Source of the DNA: Sphingobium abikonense NBRC 16140
Lineage (GTDB): Bacteria; Pseudomonadota; Alphaproteobacteria; Sphingomonadales; Sphingomonadaceae
Length of the DNA stretch: 64,000 nt
Reading direction: 5' to 3'
NCBI RefSeq assembly: GCF_001598335.1
Contig: NZ_BCYT01000001.1
Span: forward strand, 1 to 64,000
Shown: positions 57,416 to 64,000 of the stretch, piece by piece
Layout of the letters: each line of letters begins with the position of its first letter
Numbering within the stretch: position 1 is the first letter of the stretch
Notes under the pieces: model-generated
Told to the model about the DNA's origin: nothing
What the model saw: only the letters and a program-made list of their open reading frames with translations
Databases searched by the model: none
Made by a program: the position numbers and the translations under genes

Positions 57416-57488
57416 CCTGACAGAAAACCGAGTTTGGCAGCAAGCATCGCCGCCCTATCCTGCGCGTTCGAGCAACAGGAGAGAGCGG

Positions 57489-58292
57489 ATGGCGGGACGG
57501 CTGGAAGGCAAGCGGGCTTTGATCGTGGGCGCTGCGGGCCGCGACAATATGGGGCAGGCCATAGCGCGCCGATTTCAGGCCGAAGGCGCCACGGTCGCCG
57601 TCGGTGGCCGCAACCGCGACGTGCTCGACGATTTTGTCGCGCAGCATGGCGGCATCGCCGTCGACTGTGACTTCACGGACAAGGCGTCCATCGACGCAAT
57701 GGTGGCGCACACGGCCGCGGGCCTCGGCGGCATCGACATCGCCCTGAACGCCACTGGCTGGGGCCTGCTCAAGCCCTTTCTGGACACGACGGCGGAGGAG
57801 CTGGACGCGATGGTCGCCCTGCAACTCAAGGGGCCGTTCCATTTCCTCCAGGCGCTCATTCCCGTCATGGCCGATCAGGGCGGCGGTTCGATCATCCAGA
57901 TCAGTTCCGCGACAGCGACCATCATGTTCCATGACCATGATGCCTATATGGCGACCAAGGCGGGGACCGATCATCTGATCCGCAGCGTTGCCAACCAGTT
58001 CGGGGATCGCGGCATTCGGGTGAACAGCGTGTCGCCCGGCCTCACCGATACGCCCATGACGGCGGCGGCGGGCGCTGTGCCGGGCATTTTCGATGCCTTC
58101 GTCAAGGCTTATCCGCTCGGTCGCTATGGGACCACGGCGGACGTTGCGGCGGCCTGTGTCTGGCTGGCGAGCGACGAATGTTTCATGACCGGCGAAAATC
58201 TGCAGGTGAATGGCGGCCTTTGCCTGCGCGGCAACCCCAGCAAGGCCGATATCGAGGCATCGGTCGCCGCCGCCATGGCGCAGCAGCGCTAA
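57489..58292 (+). CDS. SDR family oxidoreductase
   Basis: A 267-residue short-chain dehydrogenase: LIVGAAGRDNMGQAIA (altered TGxxxGxG), NATGWGLLKPF replacing the usual NNAG, SSATATIMFHDHDAY and catalytic YMATKAG. ATG 57489 has CAGGAGAG upstream. It is followed after 6 bases by the TIM-barrel isomerase gene, so the two form an operon after the TetR gene. Confidence 0.9.
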   Translation: MAGRLEGKRALIVGAAGRDNMGQAIARRFQAEGATVAVGGRNRDVLDDFVAQHGGIAVDCDFTDKASIDAMVAHTAAGLGGIDIALNATGWGLLKPFLDTTAEELDAMVALQLKGPFHFLQALIPVMADQGGGSIIQISSATATIMFHDHDAYMATKAGTDHLIRSVANQFGDRGIRVNSVSPGLTDTPMTAAAGAVPGIFDAFVKAYPLGRYGTTADVAAACVWLASDECFMTGENLQVNGGLCLRGNPSKADIEASVAAAMAQQR

Positions 58293-58298
58293 GGCCCG

Positions 58299-59150
58299 AT
58301 GGCGCGCCGCCCGCTCGCCATGGCGTCGGGCATCATGCCTGACGCTACGCCCGTCGCGCTTGTGGAATGCGCGGCCAGCGCCGGGTTCGATATGGGCGGC
58401 ATGTGGGCCGATTTGGCCGACTGGACGGCGCAGACGACACGCGCCGTGCGCGCGGCGCTGGACGCAACCGGCCTGCCGCTGCTCGACATCGAAGTCGTCT
58501 GGATCAAGCCTGGCCCTCCCGACCCCGATCATGACCGCATCCTCGACATCGGTCTTGATCTTGGCGCGCACAACCTGCTCTGCGTCAGCAGCGACCCCGA
58601 TGAGGGCGCAACGGCGGCCAAACTCGCCCGCCTTGCAGAGCGAGCGAGCGGCGCGATCCGCATCAATCTGGAGTTTGGCCTCTTCACGGAAGTGAAGACG
58701 ATGGCGCAAGCCGCCGGCATAGTGCAGCGGATCGACCATCCAGCGATGGCGCTGCTGATCGACGCGCTGCACTGGACGCGATCGGAAGGATCGGTGGCGG
58801 AAGTCGCGGCGCTGCCGCCCGCGTGGATCAGCTATGTCCAGCTGTGCGATGCGCCCATGCCTGGTGCCGACCACGCCGATCCCGACGCCATCCTCGCCGA
58901 AGCAATCGACGGGCGCCTGCCGCTGGGGCAGGGCGCATTGCCGATCGATGCCTTGCTATCCGCGCTCCCTGCGGACCTGCCGCTGGGGCAGGGCGCATTG
59001 CCGATCGATGCCTTGCTATCCGCGCTCCCTGCGGACCTGCCGGTGGCGGTGGAGGAACGATCCTTGGCCTTGCGCGATGGCTGGCCCGAACTCCATGCCC
59101 GTGCGGCACAGCTGTTCCGCACGTCCAGGGCCTGGCTGAACGGCCGCTAG
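58299..59150 (+). CDS. Sugar phosphate isomerase/epimerase-like TIM-barrel protein with internal 20-aa duplication
   Basis: A 283-residue AP-endonuclease-2-like TIM barrel: VECAASAGFDMGGMWADLAD, LLDIEVVWIKPGPPDPDHDR, INLEFGLFTEVKT, LLIDALHWTRSEGSV and SYVQLCDAP supply likely metal ligands (Glu, Asp, His). Relatives isomerise or epimerise sugars, or act on inosose and 2-keto intermediates. Residues LPLGQGALPIDALLSALPAD occur twice in tandem, from an exact 60-bp duplication; the segment containing the (usually catalytic) tail strand may be disturbed. The gene overlaps nothing and lies 6 bases after the SDR. Confidence 0.8.
   Translation: MARRPLAMASGIMPDATPVALVECAASAGFDMGGMWADLADWTAQTTRAVRAALDATGLPLLDIEVVWIKPGPPDPDHDRILDIGLDLGAHNLLCVSSDPDEGATAAKLARLAERASGAIRINLEFGLFTEVKTMAQAAGIVQRIDHPAMALLIDALHWTRSEGSVAEVAALPPAWISYVQLCDAPMPGADHADPDAILAEAIDGRLPLGQGALPIDALLSALPADLPLGQGALPIDALLSALPADLPVAVEERSLALRDGWPELHARAAQLFRTSRAWLNGR
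58916..59035 (+). repeat. Exact 60-bp tandem duplication inside the TIM-barrel gene
   Basis: Bases 58921-58980 and 58981-59040 are identical, and the match extends five bases to the left. The repeat unit length (60) keeps the frame and adds 20 residues. Perfect identity implies recent origin or an assembly artefact. Confidence 0.95.
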
Positions 59151-59208
59151 CGGCTCGCTAGCAGCAAAAGGGCCTGTCGCAGGACCCCTGCAACAAGCCC
59201 CTTATGCA
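59151..59208. other. Spacer between convergent genes
   Basis: This short stretch has imperfect AAGGG-C ... GCCCCTT pairing (about 59168-59202), a weak bidirectional terminator candidate. Confidence 0.35.
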
Positions 59209-60654
59209 TCAGCCGGTCAGTAGTGCCGGTTCTTCGATCAGGCCCTTGAGCGTTCGCATGAAATCCGCGCCGACCGCCCCGTCGATGGCGCGATGGTCGC
59301 AGGACAGGGACAATTTGACGACCGTCGCAAAGGCCAAGGCGTTGCCGATCTCCACCGGCGTTCGTTCGCCCGCGCCGACCGCCAATATGGCGCCTTGGGG
59401 CGGGTTGATGATCGCGTCGAACTGATCGATGCCATACATGCCAAGATTGCTGACGGAGAAACTGCCGCCCTGGAACTCGTCGGGTTGCAGCCGTCCCGCC
59501 CTGGCCTTGTCCGCGAGTCGCTTAACCTCGCGGGATATGGCCGCGACCGACAGCTGATCCGCGCCCTTGACGATCGGCGTGATCAGGCCTTTGTCCGTCG
59601 CGACCGCCACGGCGATGTCGGCGGCGGTGAACTGATGGATGGCGTCGCCATGGACCTGCACGTTGACCTGCGGGTGCTGCTTCAACGCCAGCGCGCAGGC
59701 CCGCACGATATAGTCGTTGATGCTGGGCGCTTCGCCCGTCGCCGCCTTGGCCTGGGCGCGCAGGCCCAATATCGCGTCGATCCGCACCTTCGAGCGCAGG
59801 TAGAAATGCGGAATGGTCGCCTTGCTGTGGCTGAGCGCCTGCGCGATCGCCTTGCGCATCGGCGACATGCGGACGATCTCCATCCCATCGCTTTGGGGCG
59901 GTGCCGACGGCGGCATCGATTCGGCAGCTGGCGAAGCCGTGGGCGCCGGCGTCACGCGCGCCAGCACGTCGGCCTTGCAGATGCGACCTTTAGGTCCTGT
60001 CCCCGCCATGCCCGACAGGTCGAGCCCATGCTGTGCCGCCAGCCGCCGCGCGAGCGGACTGGCAAAGGCATCGCCGGGATGTTCGGGGACTGGCTTGATG
60101 TCGACAGGATTGCCGCCCGGGGCGGGGGCGGGAGGCAGGCTTGCCTGCTGCACATCCTGGAATGTGATGCGGCCGCCCGGGCCTGTCCCCTCGATCTGGC
60201 GTACATCCACGCCATGATCCCGCGCGAAGGCGCGGGCCATCGGGCTGATGTTCAAACCGTCCGGAACCGACGCTGCGGCCGGCGCGGGCGGGGCGGGCGG
60301 TGCATCGGGCGCCGCCTCCTGCGGTTTGACGGACGGCCGGGCATCACCGCCCTTGTACGACGCAATGAAGCTGTCCACCTCGCTGTCGGTCGACGCGTCA
60401 TGTGCGGCCGCCAGCACGGCGATCAGGTCGCCGACTTCGTAGGTTTCGCCTTCCTTCGCGATCAGGCGGGCAAACTGCCCATCGGCCTCGGCCTCCACTT
60501 CGTTGGTGATCTTGGCAGTTTCGATGAGCGCCAGCAGATCACCCTTCCTGAACGGCTGCCCTTGGGCGACCTTCCATTCGGCGACGACGCCCTCTGTCAT
60601 TTCAATGCCCCATTTGGGCATGGCGAATGCGCGCAGATTGGCCATGACGCTCAT
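59209..60654 (-). CDS. 2-oxo acid / acetoin dehydrogenase E2 (dihydrolipoamide acyltransferase)
   Basis: A 481-residue E2: lipoyl domain (about 9-85, lipoyl lysine in ETAKITNE), then two peripheral subunit-binding domains (about 140-170, ISPMARAFARDHGVDV; about 205-240, ASPLARRLAAQHGLDL), a linker, and the catalytic acyltransferase domain (about 258-480) ending in the active-site CDHRAIDGAVG. Two subunit-binding domains instead of one is unusual. ATG 60654 overlaps E1beta by 4 bases. It transfers acyl groups to CoA; the E3 is not in the window. Confidence 0.92.
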   Translation of the reverse strand: MSVMANLRAFAMPKWGIEMTEGVVAEWKVAQGQPFRKGDLLALIETAKITNEVEAEADGQFARLIAKEGETYEVGDLIAVLAAAHDASTDSEVDSFIASYKGGDARPSVKPQEAAPDAPPAPPAPAAASVPDGLNISPMARAFARDHGVDVRQIEGTGPGGRITFQDVQQASLPPAPAPGGNPVDIKPVPEHPGDAFASPLARRLAAQHGLDLSGMAGTGPKGRICKADVLARVTPAPTASPAAESMPPSAPPQSDGMEIVRMSPMRKAIAQALSHSKATIPHFYLRSKVRIDAILGLRAQAKAATGEAPSINDYIVRACALALKQHPQVNVQVHGDAIHQFTAADIAVAVATDKGLITPIVKGADQLSVAAISREVKRLADKARAGRLQPDEFQGGSFSVSNLGMYGIDQFDAIINPPQGAILAVGAGERTPVEIGNALAFATVVKLSLSCDHRAIDGAVGADFMRTLKGLIEEPALLTG

Positions 60655-61667
60655 CCCCTCCGGTAGGACAGGAGCCGCGCCGCCGCCGCCGCGATCCGGT
60701 CGGGTGATGGCAGATAGGCCGATTCCAGTTCCCGCGCGAATGGCACGGGGCTGTGCGGGGGCGTCACCATCTCAATAGGGGCCTTGAGCGATGCGAAGGC
60801 CTTGTGCGCCACCAGGGACGACAGGTCCGTCGCCAGACTGCACCGGGGCGGCGCTTCATCGACGATCAGCAGCCGGCCGGTGCGCTCGACGCTGTCGAGG
60901 ATCGCTTCTTCGTCCAGCGGGCTGGTGGTGCGCAAGTCCAGCAGATCGCAGCCGACGCCATCCTGCGCCAGCGTCTTGGCAGCGGTTTCCGCCATGCCGA
61001 CCATCATGCCGGTCGCCAAGATGGTGATGTCGTCGCCCTGCGTCACCTGACGGGCATGGCCGAAGGGGATGGTATAGTCGCCATCCGGCACCTCTCCCTT
61101 CACCGCGTAAAGAAACTTATGCTCCAGGAAGATGACCGGATCATCGTCGCGGATCGCCTGGGTGAGCAATCCCTTGGTGTCGGCGGGCGTCGAGGGCATG
61201 ACGACTTTAAGGCCTGGCATGGCGGTGACGAACTGGTGGATCGCCTGGCTATGCTGTGGCGCGGCGTTGTAGCCCGCGCCATAGGGCATGCGAATGACGA
61301 TGGGACAGCGAGACTTGCCGCCGAACATGTAACGGAATTTCGCGACCTGATTCCATATCTGGTCCATGCACACGCCGATGAAGTCGGCGAACATGATTTC
61401 GGCGATGGCGCGCTTGCCAGTCAGCGCCGCACCGGCCGCCGCGCCGATAATCGCGCTTTCACTGATCGGCGTGTCGATTACCCGGTCTCCGCCATATTTG
61501 GCCCACAGGCCGCCCGACGTGCCCCAGATGCCGCCAATGGCTTCGGGGCCGCCCGCCGACCCGTTGCCGCCGACGATGTCCTCACCCAGCATGATCAGGC
61601 TGTCATCGCGCGCCATTTCCTCGTCGATCGTGTCGCGAATGACGTCGCGGATCATCTTGACTGCCAT
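60651..61667 (-). CDS. Dehydrogenase E1 component, beta subunit
   Basis: A 338-residue transketolase-type beta subunit: MIRDVIRDTIDEEMARDDSL, GEDIVGGNGSAGGPEAIGG, ISESAIIGAAAGAALTGKR, FMFGGKSRCPIVIRMPYGAG and EHKFLYAV. It pairs with E1alpha for thiamine-diphosphate-dependent decarboxylation of a 2-oxo acid or acetoin. It is 17 bases downstream of E1alpha and overlaps E2 by 4 bases. The acetoin/branched-chain distinction cannot be made by eye. Confidence 0.92.
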   Translation of the reverse strand: MAVKMIRDVIRDTIDEEMARDDSLIMLGEDIVGGNGSAGGPEAIGGIWGTSGGLWAKYGGDRVIDTPISESAIIGAAAGAALTGKRAIAEIMFADFIGVCMDQIWNQVAKFRYMFGGKSRCPIVIRMPYGAGYNAAPQHSQAIHQFVTAMPGLKVVMPSTPADTKGLLTQAIRDDDPVIFLEHKFLYAVKGEVPDGDYTIPFGHARQVTQGDDITILATGMMVGMAETAAKTLAQDGVGCDLLDLRTTSPLDEEAILDSVERTGRLLIVDEAPPRCSLATDLSSLVAHKAFASLKAPIEMVTPPHSPVPFARELESAYLPSPDRIAAAAARLLSYRRG

Positions 61668-61684
61668 GGTTCGATCCTCTCGCG

Positions 61685-62647
61685 TCAGTAGCTGATATAG
61701 ACGTCTTGCGTGACGTCGGCGGGGGTGGGGCGCGGCGCCGTCTTCGCTTGCGCGACGGCCCGGTCGATCAGGGCCGTTACCTCCTCGTCAATCTGGTCTA
61801 GGTCGGCCCCCTCCAGCAATTTGGCTTCCGTCACCTTGGTTCGGAACGTGGTCAGGCAATCGCGTTCGGCCCGGATGCGCTCCAGTTCGCCTTCGCCGCG
61901 ATAGCGTTGGGGGTCGCCTTCGAAATGGCCGAAGAAGCGTTCGCAATCCAGTTCGATCGACGCCGGGCCGTTGCCCGCCTTGCACCATTCGATAAGCTCG
62001 CCGATGGTCTGGTAAACGTCGAAAAAGTCGATGCCGTTTGCCTTGACCGCTTTCATGCCGAACGCGGCGGCGCGCGTGGTCATGCTTTCTGCGCCGACGG
62101 CGTAGGCCTCGCCGGTATGTTCGGAATAATGGTTATTTTCGAACACGAAGATGACCGGCAGTTTCAGCACCACGGCCATGTTCATCGCCTCGAAGGTCGT
62201 GCCCTGGTTGCACGCGCCGTCGCCCGAAAAGCAGATCGATACCGTGCCGTTACTTTTGGCGGTGATGCCCGCGCCGACCGCGATGGGAGCGCCGGCCCCC
62301 ACGATGCCGTTCGCGCCCAGCATGCCCACGCCCACGTCAGCGATGTGCATGGACCCGCCCTTGCCCTTGCACAGGCCATCGCTCGACCCGTAGATTTCCT
62401 TCATCATCGCCTCGACGTCGCATCCCTTGGCGATGCAGTGACCATGGCCGCGATGGGTGGAAATGATATAGTCGTCCGGCCCCAGATGTTCGCACACGCC
62501 AACGGCGCAGGCTTCCTGCCCGGCATAAAGATGCGTGAAACCGGCAATTTCGCCCAGGGCGATTTCGTCATGCAGCCGATCCTCGAACAGGCGGATCGTC
62601 TTCATCTGGCGATAGGCGCGGGTGAGCGCGTCGCGGCTGAGTTGCAT
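61685..62647 (-). CDS. Thiamine-dependent dehydrogenase E1 component, alpha subunit
   Basis: A 320-residue E1alpha. The ThDP motif GDGACNQGTTFEAMNMA to ENN is present, with HLYAGQEACAVG and STHRGHGHCIAKGCD (phosphorylation-loop-like region). Its short length, fusion-free organisation and order alpha-beta-E2 match the acetoin dehydrogenase (Aco) type as well as branched-chain enzymes. ATG 62647 has CAGGAGAG upstream. It follows an acyl-CoA dehydrogenase after 24 bases. Confidence 0.92.
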   Translation of the reverse strand: MQLSRDALTRAYRQMKTIRLFEDRLHDEIALGEIAGFTHLYAGQEACAVGVCEHLGPDDYIISTHRGHGHCIAKGCDVEAMMKEIYGSSDGLCKGKGGSMHIADVGVGMLGANGIVGAGAPIAVGAGITAKSNGTVSICFSGDGACNQGTTFEAMNMAVVLKLPVIFVFENNHYSEHTGEAYAVGAESMTTRAAAFGMKAVKANGIDFFDVYQTIGELIEWCKAGNGPASIELDCERFFGHFEGDPQRYRGEGELERIRAERDCLTTFRTKVTEAKLLEGADLDQIDEEVTALIDRAVAQAKTAPRPTPADVTQDVYISY

Positions 62648-62671
62648 CTGTCTCTCCTGTTCGCTCGACCT

Positions 62672-63880
62672 TCAAAGGCCGAGCACGGTCTTTGCTATGA
62701 TGGTGCGCTGGACTTCGTTCGTACCACCGAAAATCGTCCAGGCGAGGCTGTTGAGATAGCGCGGCGCGGCAAGCTGCGCCGCCTTGCCATGCAGCGGTTC
62801 GGGCGCGCCATTGCCATAAAGCGGTCGGCGCGGCTCCAGCTCCAGCCCGGCATAGCCGTAAAGCCGCACCGCCAGCGCATCGACTTGCTGGCGCAAGGTG
62901 GATGCGACCATTTTCGACAGCGATGTCTGCGGTCCGGGTGGCAGGCCCTTGGCCATGTCGGCGAGCACCCGCAATTCGGTCATTTCCAGCGCCTGCGCCG
63001 TCAGTTCCGTGCGGGCCAGGTCTGCGGCAAAGGCGGCGTCGTCGGCCATGGTGCCACCCCTGCCGTCCGGTTCGGCAGCCGCCTCGGCGCGCAGCTTGGC
63101 GATGTCGGACAACAGCTTTGGCGCGTGGCAGGCGCCGCCGCGCTCATTTTCGAGCAGGAATTTGGCGATGGTCCAGCCCATGCCTTCCTCCCCGACCAGA
63201 TCCTCGACCGGCGCGATGACGTCGTCCAGATAGACTTCGTTGACCTCATGATCGCCGGCCAGCCCCTTTATGGGGCGCACTTCGACACCCGGTTGCGCCA
63301 TGTCGATCAGGAGGAAGCTGATGCCTGCCTGCGCCTTGGCCTGTGTGTCGGTGCGCACGAGGCAGAAAATCTTGTTGGCGTGATGGGCATGCGTCGTCCA
63401 CAGCTTGCGGCCGTTGACCACATAATGGTCGCCGCGCCGCTCGGCCCGGGTCTTGAGGCTGGCGAGGTCCGATCCGGAGCCAGGCTCGGAAAAACCCTGG
63501 CACCAATAGTCGCTGCCATCGAGGATACGGGGGAGAAGCCGCGCCTTCTGTTCGGCCGTGCCGAAACGGCAGATGACCGGCCCCAGCAATTTGAGGCTCA
63601 GCACCGGCAGGCTGGGCGCGTTGGCGAGCGCCGATTCCTTTTCGAAGATGTAGCGCTGCACCGGCGTCCAGCCCGTGCCGCCGCAATCGACCGGCCAGTT
63701 ATAGGCCAGCCAGCCCTTGGCATGCAGGATGCGCTGCCATTCCTGTCCGATGTCAGGCTCGACGAAAACGCCGGGCGTCGCCGCCATGCCGGCGCGCAGA
63801 TGCTCGGGCAGATTTTCGGCCAGGAACGCGCGCACCTGCGTGCGGAAGGCTTCGTCTTCGGGCGTGAAATTGAGGTTCAT
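62672..63880 (-). CDS. Acyl-CoA dehydrogenase family protein
   Basis: A 402-residue ACAD: CQGFSEPGSGSDLASLKTRA (substrate loop), VVNGRKLWTTHAHHANKIFC, EVNEVYLDDVIAP and a C-terminal IFGGTNEVQRTIIAKTVLGL, where GGTNE takes the place of the catalytic-base motif. This resembles the FadE-type ACADs of steroid and terpenoid side-chain degradation (inference). ATG 63880 (MNLNFTPEDEAF) is chosen; the longer frame to the window edge is a run-on in the frame of the next gene. It lies 1 base after the thiolase-like stop. Confidence 0.9.
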   Translation of the reverse strand: MNLNFTPEDEAFRTQVRAFLAENLPEHLRAGMAATPGVFVEPDIGQEWQRILHAKGWLAYNWPVDCGGTGWTPVQRYIFEKESALANAPSLPVLSLKLLGPVICRFGTAEQKARLLPRILDGSDYWCQGFSEPGSGSDLASLKTRAERRGDHYVVNGRKLWTTHAHHANKIFCLVRTDTQAKAQAGISFLLIDMAQPGVEVRPIKGLAGDHEVNEVYLDDVIAPVEDLVGEEGMGWTIAKFLLENERGGACHAPKLLSDIAKLRAEAAAEPDGRGGTMADDAAFAADLARTELTAQALEMTELRVLADMAKGLPPGPQTSLSKMVASTLRQQVDALAVRLYGYAGLELEPRRPLYGNGAPEPLHGKAAQLAAPRYLNSLAWTIFGGTNEVQRTIIAKTVLGL

Positions 63881-63881
63881 C

Positions 63882-64000
63882 TCATCGCTCCAATATGGTG
63901 ACGCCGGAAATGCCGGGCGCGCCGTAGACATGGGTGTAGCCCGTCTTTGGTTCGCCCGGCACCTGCCGTCCGCCCCCGGAGCCACGCAATTGCACGACAT
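63882..64000 (-). CDS. Thiolase-like protein, C-terminal 38 residues (partial)
   Basis: The reverse-strand frame reads VVQLRGSGGGRQVPGEPKTG, YTHVYGAPGISGVTILER and stop (63882-63884). This is the tail of SCP2-type/acetyl-CoA acetyltransferase-like thiolases. The gene continues beyond the window. The stop lies one base before the ATG of the acyl-CoA dehydrogenase, indicating one operon of thiolase, acyl-CoA dehydrogenase, E1alpha, E1beta and E2. Confidence 0.7.
   Translation of the reverse strand, partial: VVQLRGSGGGRQVPGEPKTGYTHVYGAPGISGVTILER

Noticed and set aside
56988..58874. 628-codon minus-strand frame
   Set aside because: It lies opposite the TetR, SDR and TIM-barrel genes, is rich in R/H/G with no domain, and is a shadow.
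61907..63901. 664-codon plus-strand frame
   Set aside because: Antisense of E1alpha and acyl-CoA dehydrogenase; no motif supports it.

Overview
The window looks like the chromosome of a GC-rich alphaproteobacterium of the Sphingomonadaceae (Sphingobium, Sphingomonas or Novosphingobium type). The grounds are the GC-rich codon use, two TonB-dependent receptors inside a dense oxygenase and acyl-CoA gene cluster, an UrcA-family protein, the DUF5818/DUF6961-like small proteins and the TadE-type genes. This placement is inference from gene content; no rRNA is present.

Region 1 (1 to about 12.4 kb) is accessory DNA. It holds the end of a VapE-like replication protein, a tyrosine integrase, several small unknown genes, a secreted S1/P1 nuclease, an Excalibur-domain protein, a 5'-damaged gene, a TadG/TadE pseudopilin operon followed by a PAS-GGDEF-EAL-PilZ cyclic-di-GMP protein, and a frameshifted helicase pseudogene. 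It closes with a 45-bp copy of the 3' half of a tRNA-Thr(CGT) gene, which reads as an attachment site, so an integrated island probably lies to its left and starts outside the window.

Region 2 (12.4-17.3 kb) has a cold-shock protein, lineage-specific unknown genes, a RelB/ParE-type toxin-antitoxin pair and an AT-richer standalone reverse transcriptase. The reverse transcriptase is preceded by two 134-bp, about 96% identical direct repeats that can close into a structured RNA. This is the best candidate here for an undescribed system.

Region 3 (17.3-38.4 kb) is mostly housekeeping: uvrA carrying an in-frame palindromic repeat, a large RTX calcium-binding protein, an APH-type kinase, an UrcA protein, an SDR, a ClC antiporter, a GH43 lipoprotein with a xyl-box-like operator, the complete kdpFABCDE potassium system and tRNA-Gly(CCC).

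Region 4 (38.4-64 kb) is a catabolic cluster. It has acyl-CoA dehydrogenases, an enoyl-CoA hydratase, an ACAD11-type phosphotransferase, three Rieske oxygenase alpha subunits without dedicated electron-transfer partners, two SnoaL-like proteins, SDRs, two MDR-type reductases, a VOC protein, a ThuA-like protein, a TIM-barrel isomerase with a fresh 60-bp tandem duplication, two TonB receptors, a TetR regulator, a 2-oxoacid/acetoin dehydrogenase-like E1alpha-E1beta-E2 set and the end of a thiolase. Together they suggest uptake across the outer membrane, ring hydroxylation or demethylation, redox steps, and CoA-dependent breakdown of an aromatic or terpenoid-like compound. The substrate cannot be read from the sequence.
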